A stretch of 64,000 bases of DNA from assembly GCF_020532645.1 (NCBI RefSeq), contig NZ_JAJAUZ010000044.1, forward strand, positions 1 to 64,000, in the 5' to 3' direction. The translations under genes and the position numbers were made by a program. Numbering within the stretch: position 1 is the stretch's first letter; each line of letters starts with the position of its first letter. The notes below the pieces were generated by a model. The model had not been told where the DNA came from, did not search any database, and saw only the letters and a list, made by a program, of their open reading frames with translations. This stretch comes from Streptomyces bambusae (GTDB lineage: Bacteria; Actinomycetota; Actinomycetes; Streptomycetales; Streptomycetaceae). This document shows positions 9,069-17,525 of the stretch, in pieces.

Positions 9069-9087
9069 GGCCGGGTCCCACCCGGCC
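9069..9087. terminator. Short hairpin between convergent genes
   Basis: GGCCGGGT (9069-9076), a CCC loop and ACCCGGCC (9080-9087) form a perfect 8-bp stem right after the stop at 9068. It faces the end of the leftward rpmF unit and probably serves both. Confidence 0.6.
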
Positions 9088-9097
9088 GCGACCCCGG

Positions 9098-9268
9098 CTA
9101 CGGCACGGCGGGACGAGGCCGCTCTTCGAGCAGGTCGTCGCGCAGGGTGCAGCAGATGCACCCGTTGGTCATCTCGACGAGGCGTTCCTCGGTGCGCGGC
9201 AGGGCGGTCTTACCCGCGCCGAGGAAGCCGGACAGGACCGATACGGGCCAGCGCGCGAGGGTGGGCAC
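9098..9268 (-). pseudogene. CobW/ZNG1-type GTPase remnant with internal deletion
   Basis: A 56-codon frame holds two hallmark pieces of CobW-family metallochaperone GTPases. The P-loop PVSVLSGFLGAGKT is followed directly by RTEERLVEMTNGCICCTLR, which includes the CxCC metal-binding motif. In intact proteins of about 350-400 aa these pieces are separated by roughly 40 residues, and the C-terminal domains follow; here both are missing. The joint is in frame and a stop follows DDLLEERPRPAVP. Its GTG start lies 7 bp after the rpmF stop, so it is the second gene of that unit. I infer decay from a zinc-homeostasis CobW gene. Confidence 0.8.
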
Positions 9269-9274
9269 GGGGGC

Positions 9275-9445
9275 TCAGCCCTCGGGGCGGAGCAGGCCGC
9301 GTTCGTAGGCCTTCACGAGGCGCTGGGGGACCTGGTACACGGTCCCGTCGATGGTGACGGGCACCAGCTGCGGAGTGGTCGCCTTCCACTGGGCGCGGCG
9401 GTGCCGGGTGTTGCTGCGGGACATCTTCCGCTTGGGAACGGCCAT
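9275..9445 (-). CDS. rpmF: 50S ribosomal protein L32, zinc-free paralogue
   Basis: A 56-aa protein: MAVPKRKMSRSNTRHRRAQW at the N-terminus and VPQRLVKAYERGLLRPEG at the C-terminus identify L32. It has no cysteine, whereas the housekeeping L32 carries four zinc-binding Cys, so this is the Cys-free (C-minus) type. Such copies normally replace the zinc form under zinc limitation, releasing zinc. The ATG at 9445 follows CAGGAGG. A Zur-like palindrome lies about 45-65 bp upstream, and a CobW remnant follows. Confidence 0.92.
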   Translation of the reverse strand: MAVPKRKMSRSNTRHRRAQWKATTPQLVPVTIDGTVYQVPQRLVKAYERGLLRPEG

Positions 9446-9489
9446 GAGGACCTCCTGGAGTCGGATGCGGTTGCGTCAGCGACCGTATA

Positions 9490-9510
9490 TGAAAATGGGA
9501 CCCATTATCA
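9490..9510. promoter_or_regulatory. Zur-type operator upstream of rpmF
   Basis: A 21-bp palindrome with arms TGAAAATGG (9490-9498) and CCATTATCA (9502-9510) around GAC has one mismatch. It sits in the only AT-rich island of this interval, just before a Cys-free ribosomal protein gene. Zur operators of actinomycetes share the TGAAAAT...ATTTTCA core and control such genes. The site assignment is by resemblance and context. Confidence 0.7.
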
Positions 9511-9640
9511 ATTTGCCGTTTCGGGTCGCGCGGAGGCCCGGGGCGAAGCCCCCGAAACCGCCCGCCCCTCCGCCCGAGCCCGGCTGCGCCGTCGGCGAAC
9601 CGGGGTGGAACCCGGGGCCGCTCCGTGCTTCGGTAGCGCG

Positions 9641-10714
9641 ATGGACATCTTGGTGCTGGGCGGGACGGCCTGGGTGGGACGGGAGCTGGCGCGCCAGGCG
9701 GTCGGGCGGGGTCACCGCGTGACCTGTCTGGCACGGGGTGAGAGCGGCACGGTCGCGGACGGAGCGCGGCTGGTGGCCGCAGACCGGCGGGACGCCGATG
9801 CGTACGCGGCCCTGCCGGACCGCGACTGGGACGCGGTGGTGGAGGTGTCCTGGCAGCCCGGCTTCGTCCGCGGGGCCCTCGCCGCGCTCGCCGGGAGGGC
9901 TCGGCACTGGACGTACGTCTCTTCGATCAGCGCCTACGCACCACCCCTCGCGGCGGACGCCGACGAGTCCGCCCCGCTGCTGCCCCCGGCGGACGGGGAC
10001 ACGGCCGAGCGCGCCGGATACGGCGGGGCGAAAGTCGCGTGCGAACGGGCATCGGCGGCCTCGGCCGGCGACCGCCTGCTGATCGCGCGGGCCGGGCTGA
10101 TCGGCGGTCCGGGCGACGCGAGCGGCCGGTCGGGCTACTGGGTGGCGCGGGCCGCCCGCGACCCCGAGTCTCCGATGCTGGTCCCCGGCACGCCTGCGCT
10201 GCCGACGCAGGTGGTCGATGTCCGGGACCTGGCGCGCTGGCTGCTCGACGCGGCGGAGCACAGCACCACCGGTACGTACGACGCGGTCGGGCCGGTGCTG
10301 CCGTTCGCCGAGTGGATCGAGCTGTCCCGGAACGCCGGCGGGCACACCGGGCCCGTGGTCACCGTGGATCCCGCCTGGCTGCTGCTGCAGGGCGTCGCCG
10401 ACTGGTCGGGGGCCGCGTCGCTACCCCTGTGGGTGGCCCAGCCGGACTGGGCCGCCCGGAGCGGAGGGGCGGCCAGGGCGGCAGGGCTCCGGCACCGGCC
10501 GCGCGCGGAACTGGTGGCGGACACCCTCGCGTGGGAGCGCGCCGAGGGCCTGTTCCGGCCCCGCCGCGCGGGCCTCGACGCGGCCCGCGAGCGTGAACTC
10601 GTCGCGGCGGCGCGCCGGAACCGGCACGCAACCGAGGGACTCCCCCGCCATGCCCCCTACGCGCTGGACGACCTCGACTGCCACGACGATGCCGAGCCGC
10701 ACGGAAGCCCGTGA
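9641..10714 (+). CDS. NAD-dependent epimerase/reductase family protein
   Basis: A 357-aa Rossmann-fold protein of the extended SDR type. The dinucleotide-binding turn LGGTAWVG is at residues 6-13 and a YxxxK-like catalytic motif (YGGAK) is near residue 127, with VVEVSW and YVSSISAY strands before it. RAGLIGGPGD and VVDVRDLARW are typical of the sugar-nucleotide epimerase/dehydratase family. The start ATG 9641 lacks a strong ribosome site. The substrate is unknown; members of this subgroup often act as reductases rather than true epimerases. It stands alone on the plus strand. Confidence 0.8.
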   Translation: MDILVLGGTAWVGRELARQAVGRGHRVTCLARGESGTVADGARLVAADRRDADAYAALPDRDWDAVVEVSWQPGFVRGALAALAGRARHWTYVSSISAYAPPLAADADESAPLLPPADGDTAERAGYGGAKVACERASAASAGDRLLIARAGLIGGPGDASGRSGYWVARAARDPESPMLVPGTPALPTQVVDVRDLARWLLDAAEHSTTGTYDAVGPVLPFAEWIELSRNAGGHTGPVVTVDPAWLLLQGVADWSGAASLPLWVAQPDWAARSGGAARAAGLRHRPRAELVADTLAWERAEGLFRPRRAGLDAARERELVAAARRNRHATEGLPRHAPYALDDLDCHDDAEPHGSP

Positions 10715-10965
10715 CCCGGACGGCCCCGGCGGGCGCGATGTCGTCCCCAGCTCCGCCGACCGGCCCGTCCCCGGCCCGATCTCCCACACCTCCGCGCCCA
10801 CGCCGGACGGCTGGCTCGTTCGTCGTGGACCTCTGGGAATCGGAGGAGGCCTTCCGGCAGTTCGGCGAGTTCATCATCCCGGTCCTGCGCGAGCTCGGGG
10901 CTCCGGAGGCGGAGGCGGAACCCAGGATCTACCCCGTGCACACCGTCGTGACCCGCCCGGCGTAG
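10711..10965 (+). pseudogene. Frameshifted remnant, monooxygenase-like C-terminus
   Basis: The open frame from GTG 10711 gives 84 aa, but only its end is sensible (FVVDLWESEEAFRQFGEFII to IYPVHTVV). The residues that should precede it, TSAPTPDGWLV, are read in a different frame just before 10825. DGW(L/F)VVDLWES is a common join in small actinomycete ABM-like proteins, so a 1- or 4-base change at GTTCGTCG is likely. The N-terminal half is absent. It begins by overlapping the epimerase stop, so an automatic caller may report it as a small gene. Confidence 0.65.
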
Positions 10966-10980
10966 GGTGGGCGGTGGTTC

Positions 10981-11055
10981 GGGGCCGTAGCGCAGAGGTC
11001 GACGCGCGCGGTCTCCAAAATCGCGAGGACGCCGGTTCAACTCCGGCCGGCCCCG
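10981..11055 (+). tRNA. Divergent tRNA-Trp (anticodon CCA)
   Basis: A full cloverleaf can be drawn. Acceptor GGGGCCG/CGGCCCC; D stem GCGC/GCGC with a GG-containing 10-nt loop; anticodon stem GCGGT/ATCGC with loop CTCCAAA, giving CCA at positions 34-36; a 6-nt variable loop; T stem GCCGG/CCGGC with loop TTCAACT; and G as discriminator. It lacks a base between the D and anticodon stems, and the acceptor can extend to 8 bp followed by A-CCA (to 11059). G73 and CCA point to tryptophan, but it differs greatly from the usual Streptomyces tRNA-Trp, so it may be a second or specialised copy. Confidence 0.75.
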
Positions 11056-11087
11056 ACCACCTTCCGCCGGCGGGCCGCCGTGCCAGC

Positions 11088-11570
11088 CTAGGCCCGCTCG
11101 TGAGGCGGCGCATCGGCGCCGTTGACCGCCCAGTCCAGGATGCGGCGTACGGGCGCCGTGCTGCTGGGCTCGGGCACGGCGAGGCAGCCGATGCCGTGCT
11201 GCCAGGTCGTCCCGACCAGGGAGACGCTGCTGTCCAGCGCGAGCATGGCGAACTCCGGCCGGCCGGCGCGCGAGCCGGGCAGGGGCGGGCACGGGCGGGC
11301 ATGCCGAGCAGGAACTCCCGGTCGGTGCCGAACAGGCCGCTGGAGGTGACCAGTTCGTGCCAGTCGAGGTTCGCGCGCCACGAGCTCCGGACCGTCGGCG
11401 TCGTCGAGGTCGATGTAGGTGTCCCGCCGGCCGGTGTCCCTGCCGCAGCTGGTGGCCACGCCCACGGCGAACACCGGCAGCACACCCTCAGGCACCCCGC
11501 CCTCCAGCACCTCCAGACCCGCCCGCCGCAGCGGCTCGACCACCTTCCGGCGCGTCTCCCGCCTGCCCAT
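11088..11570 (-). pseudogene. Frameshifted hypothetical gene
   Basis: Reading from ATG 11570 gives a convincing start (MGRRETRRKVVEPLRRAG) as far as about 11375. The sense then moves to another frame (NLDWHELVTSSGLFGTDREF) and returns to the first frame near 11290 for EFAMLALDSSVSLVGTTWQHG and the end at 11088. One extra G in the CGCGCG at about 11376 explains the first shift. The repaired product would be about 160 aa, cytoplasmic, with no family I recognise. Two compensating shifts could also be sequencing errors. Confidence 0.6.
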
Positions 11571-11691
11571 GCACGCCCACTCCCGCCGCTGACGATCTCC
11601 ATGCGAGGCTACGGGCAGGCCCTCGGGCCCGGCCGTCGGAGGCGCACGCGGACGGTCAGGTGCATGTGGAGGGTCGGGCGCACGCGGGCGG

Positions 11692-12057
11692 TCAGGCGCC
11701 CTCGTCGAACAGACCCGCCTCGATCTGAAGGGCGAGGGTGCGCAGCACTTCGGTCGCCGACGCGTCCGGCCGGCCGCTCTCCATGGCGAGGGCCAGGCTC
11801 GTGAAGGCCAGGGTGAAGCCGGCGACCATGGACTGCAGGGCCGGTCCGAGGGCGAGCGCGATCGTCCGCGCCACTTCTTCGGGGGCGGCGTCGGCGGGCA
11901 CCCTGATCGACGGCAGCATCTCGTTGAGCAGTTGGGTGACCACGTCCGGTCCGGTGCCGGGCAGGTCCTCGTCCTCCCCGGCTTCTGCCGCCCGGCGGAT
12001 CTCCTGCGCCTCGGTGAGGATGCCGATGACGCGCTTGAGGATCTCAGCTCGTTCCAT
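11692..12057 (-). CDS. Small hypothetical helical protein
   Basis: A 121-aa protein, probably all-helical and acidic, starting at ATG 12057. It resembles no family I can name. A mildly hydrophobic stretch (MVAGFTLAFTSLALAM, about residues 77-92) could be a packed core helix rather than a membrane span. It is divergent from the sensor kinase that starts 48 bp away, so the two share a promoter region; nothing links them in function. Confidence 0.6.
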   Translation of the reverse strand: MERAEILKRVIGILTEAQEIRRAAEAGEDEDLPGTGPDVVTQLLNEMLPSIRVPADAAPEEVARTIALALGPALQSMVAGFTLAFTSLALAMESGRPDASATEVLRTLALQIEAGLFDEGA

Positions 12058-12104
12058 CTCCGGAGGCTAAGGCATCTCCGGGCGGCGCGTCCCTGCCCGG
12101 ACCT

Positions 12105-14189
12105 GTGACAAACGGCGTGGTGCGTTGCGATCCTTGCAGGATGGGGGATTCGGGGGATCGTGGGGTGGCCGGAAGAAGTCGGCAGCGCGGGGGTGGCGGT
12201 CACCGGGGGGTGGCCGCAGCCGTTCTCGTGGCGGCCTGGGGGCCGGCGGTCGCCGGGGTCGCCCTCGCCGTCGTGGCGGGTGGGCCCTGGAACAGCGACC
12301 AGGGGTTCTTCCTCGTCGACACCGCCAACGCACTCGTGTACGGACTCGTCGCGGCCGTCGTCCTGAGCCGGCGCCTGCACCCGGTGGGCTGGCTCGTCGC
12401 ACTGACCGCGGTGGGCACCGGGATCGCCGCCGTCGTCGCGCAGTTGAACGTCCTGGTGGCACCGTCGCCGGACGGCCCGGCACCCGCGTGGGCGATCCTG
12501 CACGGCACGGCCTGGGTGCCCGGCACTCTCGCGCTGATGCTCGTCGTGCCGTACCTGCTGACCGACGAGAGCCCGCCGCGGTCCGCCCGCGTCGCCATCG
12601 GCGCCGGTGTGACCGCCATCGCCGCAACACTCGCCGTCCGGCTCGCCGACCCCTGGCCGTGGCCGGCCTCGGACGGGTCCTCCTCCCCGCTCGCGGTCCG
12701 CGACGAAACCTGGGCGCGCCTTGCCGAACCGGTCGCCCGGTGGATCCAACTGGTGGTCGTGGTATTGGGTTTCACCGCGGCGGGGCGGGCGGCCTGGCGG
12801 CGCCACCGCGATCCGGCCGCCCGCGGACTCGGCTGGCTGGCCATCGGCGTGGCGCTGATCTCCTCGACGTTCGTGCCGCTGCTGTTCTGGGCCGAGGACG
12901 GACCCAACCACGTCACCGCCCTGTTCGTGCCGTTCCTGCACCTGGCGTCGCAGGCGTTCTTCCCGGCCGCGATCCTGGCGACGGTGCTGCGCCGGCGGAT
13001 GTTCGGCATCGACCTGGCCGTCAGCCGGACCCTCGTGTGGGGCCTGCTCACGGGGATGCTGGTGGCAGGCTACTTCGGCACGGTCGCGCTCCTCGGCCTC
13101 GTCCTGCCCGGTGACGGGGCGCTGGCGCGGGTGCTGGCGACCGCGGCCACCGCCGCCGGGATCCAGCCCGCCCGCGGCTGGCTGCAACGGCGTGTGGACC
13201 GGCTCGTGTACGGGGAGGCGTCCGTGCCCGCACTCAGCCGGGTCGGGCGGCACCTTGGCAGTGCGGGCACACCCGAGGAGTCCCTGGCCGGGATGGCGGA
13301 CTCCATAGCCGTCTCCTTCAACCTGCGGTCCGTACGGATTCTGGAAGCCTCCGGTCCCGAGAGTGCGGGCGGCGCGGCGACGGAGACGGTGCCGGACGCC
13401 GTGGCGGTGCCGCTGATCGTACGGGGTGAGCCGGTCGGCGTACTGCTGGCGGCTCCGCGGCCCGGCGAGCGCCTGGACCGTCGGACCCGCTCGGCCCTGG
13501 CGGAAGTGGCACCGCTGGTGGCCACCACCGTGCAACTGGCCGCCACCACGCGGGCGCTGCGCGAGTCGCGCGGGCGGCTGGCAGCGGTCCGAGACGACGA
13601 ACGCCGGGCTTTGCGGCGCGAGTTGCACGACGAGATCGGCCCGTCCCTGGCCGGGATAGGCCTCGGGCTGGCCGCTGCCCGCAACCTGCTGCCGGAGGGG
13701 GCGGTGGCGGCCGATGGCCTGCTGGGCCGGCTGCGGGTCGAGGTCGACGCCCGGGTGGAGGAGGTACGGGTCCTCGCCCGCGGGCTTGTCCCGCCGGTGC
13801 TGGCCGAGCTGGGCCTCGTCCCGGCGCTGCGGGAACTGGTGATGCGGTACGAGGCCGACGGCCTGACGGTGGCCGTACGAACGGAAGGCTCCGGTGTCGA
13901 CGGCACGCCGCCGGAGGTCTGCGGGGCGGTGTACGCGATCGTCGCAGAGGCCATCCGGAACGTGTCCCGGCACGCAAAGGCTCGTGCGTGCACGGTGGAA
14001 CTCCACACCTTCGAAAGGCTGTTGACCGTGTCGGTGCAGGACGACGGCCTGGGCATGGCGGCCGATGCGCGCCGCGGGGTGGGCACGGTCTCGATCCGCG
14101 AGCGGGCCGAGGGCGTCGGCGGCACCGCCACCTGGTCGCCGGGCGAGGCGGGCCGGGGCACCCGCCTGGAGCTGAGGCTCCCGTGCTGA
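12105..14189 (+). CDS. Membrane sensor histidine kinase (NarL family)
   Basis: A 694-aa sensor. Residues about 30-340 hold eight or more hydrophobic spans; a GAF-like linker follows (about 375-475); the HisKA_3 dimerisation helix DDERRALRRELHDEIG carries the phosphorylated His at about residue 508; and the HATPase domain has N (EAIRNVSRHA), DDGLGM and GRGTRLELRLP boxes. The GTG at 12105 is the longest reasonable start. ATG 12141 is another candidate, as no clear ribosome site decides it. The response regulator gene overlaps its end by 7 bp, so they are translationally coupled. The signal is unknown. Confidence 0.88.
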   Translation: MTNGVVRCDPCRMGDSGDRGVAGRSRQRGGGGHRGVAAAVLVAAWGPAVAGVALAVVAGGPWNSDQGFFLVDTANALVYGLVAAVVLSRRLHPVGWLVALTAVGTGIAAVVAQLNVLVAPSPDGPAPAWAILHGTAWVPGTLALMLVVPYLLTDESPPRSARVAIGAGVTAIAATLAVRLADPWPWPASDGSSSPLAVRDETWARLAEPVARWIQLVVVVLGFTAAGRAAWRRHRDPAARGLGWLAIGVALISSTFVPLLFWAEDGPNHVTALFVPFLHLASQAFFPAAILATVLRRRMFGIDLAVSRTLVWGLLTGMLVAGYFGTVALLGLVLPGDGALARVLATAATAAGIQPARGWLQRRVDRLVYGEASVPALSRVGRHLGSAGTPEESLAGMADSIAVSFNLRSVRILEASGPESAGGAATETVPDAVAVPLIVRGEPVGVLLAAPRPGERLDRRTRSALAEVAPLVATTVQLAATTRALRESRGRLAAVRDDERRALRRELHDEIGPSLAGIGLGLAAARNLLPEGAVAADGLLGRLRVEVDARVEEVRVLARGLVPPVLAELGLVPALRELVMRYEADGLTVAVRTEGSGVDGTPPEVCGAVYAIVAEAIRNVSRHAKARACTVELHTFERLLTVSVQDDGLGMAADARRGVGTVSIRERAEGVGGTATWSPGEAGRGTRLELRLPC

Positions 14190-14836
14190 GCGTGCTGGTG
14201 GTGGACGACCATCCCGTCTTCCGCATGGGGATGTCGGCGCTGCTGGGGTCGCTGGCCGGCGTGGACGTCGTGGCCGAGGCGCCGTCGGGAGAGGCGGCGG
14301 TGACGGCCGCCGCCGAGCTCGCCCCGGACGTGGTGGTGATGGATCTGCACCTGGGCGAAGGTGCCCTGTCGGGGGTGGACGCCACGCGGGAGATCCTGCG
14401 GCTGCACCCTGGGGTGGCGGTTCTGGTGGTGACGATGCTGGACGACGACGATTCGCTGTTCGCGTCGATGCGGGCGGGTGCACGGGGGTACCTCCTGAAG
14501 GGCGCTGCGCCGGCGGAAATCGAGCGGGCGGTACGTGCGGTCGCCAACGGTGAGGTGATCCTGGGTCCTGCGGTGGCGAGCCGGGCGATGCACTATCTGA
14601 TGGGCCACGCGACGGCCGGTGGCCCGGTGCCGCTGCCGGAACTGACCTCGCGGGAGCGGGAGGTCCTGGACCTGGTGGCGCGGGGCCTGGACAACCTCGC
14701 GGTCTCAAGACGGCTGGCGCTGAGCCCGAAGACGGTCCGCAACCACCTGTCCAACATCCTCACGAAACTTCGGACCGCAACCCGGGCTGAGGCCATCGTG
14801 CGGGCCCGGCAGTCGGGCCTGGGCGGTGGCCCGTAA
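14183..14836 (+). CDS. LuxR-type response regulator
   Basis: A 217-aa NarL/FixJ regulator. The receiver domain shows VVDDHP near the N-terminus, the phospho-acceptor in VVMDLHLGEG (Asp about 53), T in VVTMLDDDD and K in YLLKGAAP. The C-terminal LuxR helix-turn-helix is LTSREREVLDLVARGLDN...SPKTVRNHLSNILTKLR. The GTG start at 14183 overlaps the kinase stop (GTGCTGA). It is the cognate partner of the kinase. Targets are unknown; the divergent MMPL exporter downstream could be one, but no site links them. Confidence 0.92.
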   Translation: MLSVLVVDDHPVFRMGMSALLGSLAGVDVVAEAPSGEAAVTAAAELAPDVVVMDLHLGEGALSGVDATREILRLHPGVAVLVVTMLDDDDSLFASMRAGARGYLLKGAAPAEIERAVRAVANGEVILGPAVASRAMHYLMGHATAGGPVPLPELTSREREVLDLVARGLDNLAVSRRLALSPKTVRNHLSNILTKLRTATRAEAIVRARQSGLGGGP

Positions 14837-15016
14837 CCACCGCCCGGCGGCGGTCCCCGCCCGGCGGACCCCGGACCGGCAGCCGTGCCGTACAGGGGCG
14901 CGGTACCGTCGTGCGCAGAGCCGGGGCGAGGGCCTGGGGCCGGGTCCAAGGCTGGGACCGGAGCGGGGTCGGGGCCGAAGCGGGTCCGGTGCGGGGCCGG
15001 GACCTGGCTGGGCTCA

Positions 15017-15042
15017 GGGCCGGGGCCGGGGCCGGGGCCGGA
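15017..15042. repeat. GGGGCC simple repeat
   Basis: About four units of a 6-bp GGGGCC repeat lie in the 228-bp gap between two convergent genes (14837-15064). The whole gap from about 14920 is G-rich on this strand, with many runs of three or four Gs, so G-quadruplex or slippage structures are possible. No gene is visible. It may act as a transcription barrier between the convergent genes. Confidence 0.6.
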
Positions 15043-15064
15043 CCGTTACCCGGCGGGCTCGGCG

Positions 15065-17227
15065 TCAGCCGCGGCCCGGCTCGGGTATCGCCCCGTGCTG
15101 CCGCGACGGGGTGAGATCCGCGCCGGCTGTGCGGGGCAGTAGGCGGTCGAGCCACCAGGGCAGCCACCAGTTCGCGCGGCCCATCAGCGCCATGGCAGCG
15201 GGCACGAGCACCATCCGAACGACCGTCGCGTCCAGCACGATCGCCGTGGCCAGGCCCAGACCCATCATCTTGGCGAGCGGCGACGGGTTGGCGACGAAGC
15301 TGAGGAACACCACCGTCATGATCAGCGCGGCGGAGGTGATCACCCGGCCCGTGGCCGCCATGCCGCGGGCCACCGACTCGGCGTTGTCGCCCGTGACCCG
15401 GTACTCCTCACGGACACGGGAGAGCAGGAACACCTCGTAGTCCATGGAGAGCGCGAACAGGACCGCGAAGAAGATCGTCGGCAGGGGCGAGGCGATCGGG
15501 AACGTACCGTCCAGGTTGAACAGCGAGGCGCACCAGCCCCACTGGAAGACGGCGACCACCACACCGTATGCCCCTCCGATGGACAGCAGGTTGACCGCAG
15601 CGGCCTTCAGCGGAAGGACGACCGAGCGGAACACGACGAACAGCAGCAGAACCGATGCCACCAGAATCGCGATGACGAACACCGGCAAGGTGTCGTCGAG
15701 TTGGGCGGTGAGGTCGTCGGTCATGGCGGTCAGCCCGGACACGGCGACGTTGTCGGGTACGACGTCACGCAGACGCTCCAGCGTGCGGGATGTCTCGGCG
15801 TCGGCGGGGGCGGTGGCGGGGATCACGGGCAGTACGACGGTGTCCCCCGCCGCCGAGGTCTGCGGTGCGCCGACCTCAGCGATGCCGGGATCGGCGGCGA
15901 GGCGCCGGGAGAGTGCGGGTACGCCGTCGGCGTCGACGCCGGGGCGGGTCAGGTCGGCGACGACCAGCAGGGGACCGTTGAACCCCGGCCCGAAGCCCTC
16001 GGAGAGCAGGTCGTACGCACGGCGGTGGGTGGTGCCCGTGGAATCGTTGCCCGCGTCGGGGAAGCCGGTTTCCATGCGCAGTGCTGGGGCAGCCAGCGTG
16101 AGCAGGATCAGGGACGCGGCGATCAGGTGGCGCCGTGGCCGGCCGGACACCCGGTGCGCGAAGCGCCACCATGCCGTGTGCTCGGCCTTCTTCGCCGGGC
16201 GGGCACTCCCCCGGCGCCACTGACGGTGGACGCGCTCGCCCAGGAGCGACAGCAGGGCGGGCAGCAGGGTCAGGGCGGCCGCTACTGCGAAGAACGCGAC
16301 CAGTGCGGTGCTGAGGCCGATCGAGGTGAGGAAGCCCAGGCCGGTCAGCGCCAGGGCGGCCATCGCCAGGATGACGGCGCCACCGGCGAACAGGACGGCC
16401 GCGCCTGCGGATCCCATGGCATTCGACAGTGCGCTGGCGTTGTCCTGGCCTGCGGACCGGTTTTCTCGATGGCGGGCCACGATGAACAGCGCATAGTCGA
16501 TGCCGACCCCCAGACCGACCATCGCGGCGATCGTCGGGGCGGCGGTGGAAATGTCCATCGCATTGGCCAGCAGGGTGACGCTGCCCAGTCCGGCGGCGAC
16601 AGCCACCAGGGCGAGCGAGATGGGCACGAGCGCGGCCACGATCGTGCCGAATGCCACCACCAGGATGACGAGCGCGGTCAGCAGTCCCGCCACCTCCGCA
16701 CCGGAGGTCTCCGTCTCGGCGTTGACGAAGACGACGTCACCACCCAGCTCGGCCGCCACGCCGCCCCCGCGCGCGGGCTCGATCGCCTCCTCCAGGGCCA
16801 CGTTCGTCTCGTGTCCCAGGGTCATGGCGGGCACGTCGAACGCTATCCGCGCGAACCCAATGCGTCCGTCGGGCGAGAGGGTGCCCGCCGTGAAGGGGCC
16901 GGACGCCATGGCGACGTGCTCCACATCGGCGATCCGGGCCACCGCGGCCTCCACGGCGGCCCGGTGGCGCTCGAGCCGCTGCCCTTCCGGTGCGGCGAAG
17001 ACCGCCATGGCCGTGCCCGCGGACGCTTCCGGGAAGCGCTCTTCGAGGAGTTCCATCGCCTGCTCGCTCTCACTGCCGGGAGCGACCAGGTCGTCTGCGT
17101 ACGCGCCGCCTGCCAGGCCGGCCAGGGGCAGCACCAGCAGGAGGGCGAACGCCCAGGCGGCGATGACGGCCCATGGCCGGCGGGCGCTCACGCTGCCCAG
17201 ACTACGGGTGAATCGGTTCATGGCCAT
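15065..17227 (-). CDS. MMPL/RND-family transporter
   Basis: A 720-aa inner-membrane exporter of the MMPL type. The first ATG of MAMNRF follows AGGGGAGCGC. Layout: TM1 at about 20-42, a soluble loop of about 140 residues, a block of five spans, a cytoplasmic linker (HRQWRRGSARPAKKAEH), TM7, a second loop, and five more spans. The duplicated motifs are visible: GLGVGIDYALFIVARHREN after TM4 and FALSMDYEVFLLSRVREEY in the second half, whose Asp residues carry protons. Substrates of actinobacterial members include lipids and drugs. It is divergent from the adjacent two-component system, which may control it. Confidence 0.93.
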   Translation of the reverse strand: MAMNRFTRSLGSVSARRPWAVIAAWAFALLLVLPLAGLAGGAYADDLVAPGSESEQAMELLEERFPEASAGTAMAVFAAPEGQRLERHRAAVEAAVARIADVEHVAMASGPFTAGTLSPDGRIGFARIAFDVPAMTLGHETNVALEEAIEPARGGGVAAELGGDVVFVNAETETSGAEVAGLLTALVILVVAFGTIVAALVPISLALVAVAAGLGSVTLLANAMDISTAAPTIAAMVGLGVGIDYALFIVARHRENRSAGQDNASALSNAMGSAGAAVLFAGGAVILAMAALALTGLGFLTSIGLSTALVAFFAVAAALTLLPALLSLLGERVHRQWRRGSARPAKKAEHTAWWRFAHRVSGRPRRHLIAASLILLTLAAPALRMETGFPDAGNDSTGTTHRRAYDLLSEGFGPGFNGPLLVVADLTRPGVDADGVPALSRRLAADPGIAEVGAPQTSAAGDTVVLPVIPATAPADAETSRTLERLRDVVPDNVAVSGLTAMTDDLTAQLDDTLPVFVIAILVASVLLLFVVFRSVVLPLKAAAVNLLSIGGAYGVVVAVFQWGWCASLFNLDGTFPIASPLPTIFFAVLFALSMDYEVFLLSRVREEYRVTGDNAESVARGMAATGRVITSAALIMTVVFLSFVANPSPLAKMMGLGLATAIVLDATVVRMVLVPAAMALMGRANWWLPWWLDRLLPRTAGADLTPSRQHGAIPEPGRG

Positions 17228-17525
17228 GCGCTCCCCTGAGATGGCTGCTGTCCGCCGCCGGCCGACGTGCCGGGAGCGGGAGTTGTACGTGCTTCCATCG
17301 TGGATTCCGGCCCCCGGTGCCGTCTCCGGCCGTCGGACGGGTTCGGGAGTCCCGCGCGGGGCGGGTCGGACGCGGCGGCGCCTCCGCCCGACGGCGGAGT
17401 CGGTAATCCGTCCACAGGCGGGTGACTGCATCTGCGCGGCAGTCCTACGATGGCCACCCCGGTGCACTCCGGCCACCAACCCCCAACCAACCCGACGGCG
17501 TTGACAACCCCTGGGCGGAGCGATC

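Noticed and set aside
10980..11059. tRNA-Sec reading because of a possible 8-bp acceptor
   Set aside because: The anticodon is CCA, the variable loop is short and the D stem is 4 bp; these fit tRNA-Trp, not tRNA-Sec.
11571..14708. Long minus-strand frame across the sensor kinase
   Set aside because: It is antisense to convincing HisKA_3/HATPase and receiver domains and has low-complexity composition.
15017..15042. GGGGCC repeat as a coding repeat or origin
   Set aside because: No frame with a start, no DnaA boxes; it lies between two gene ends.
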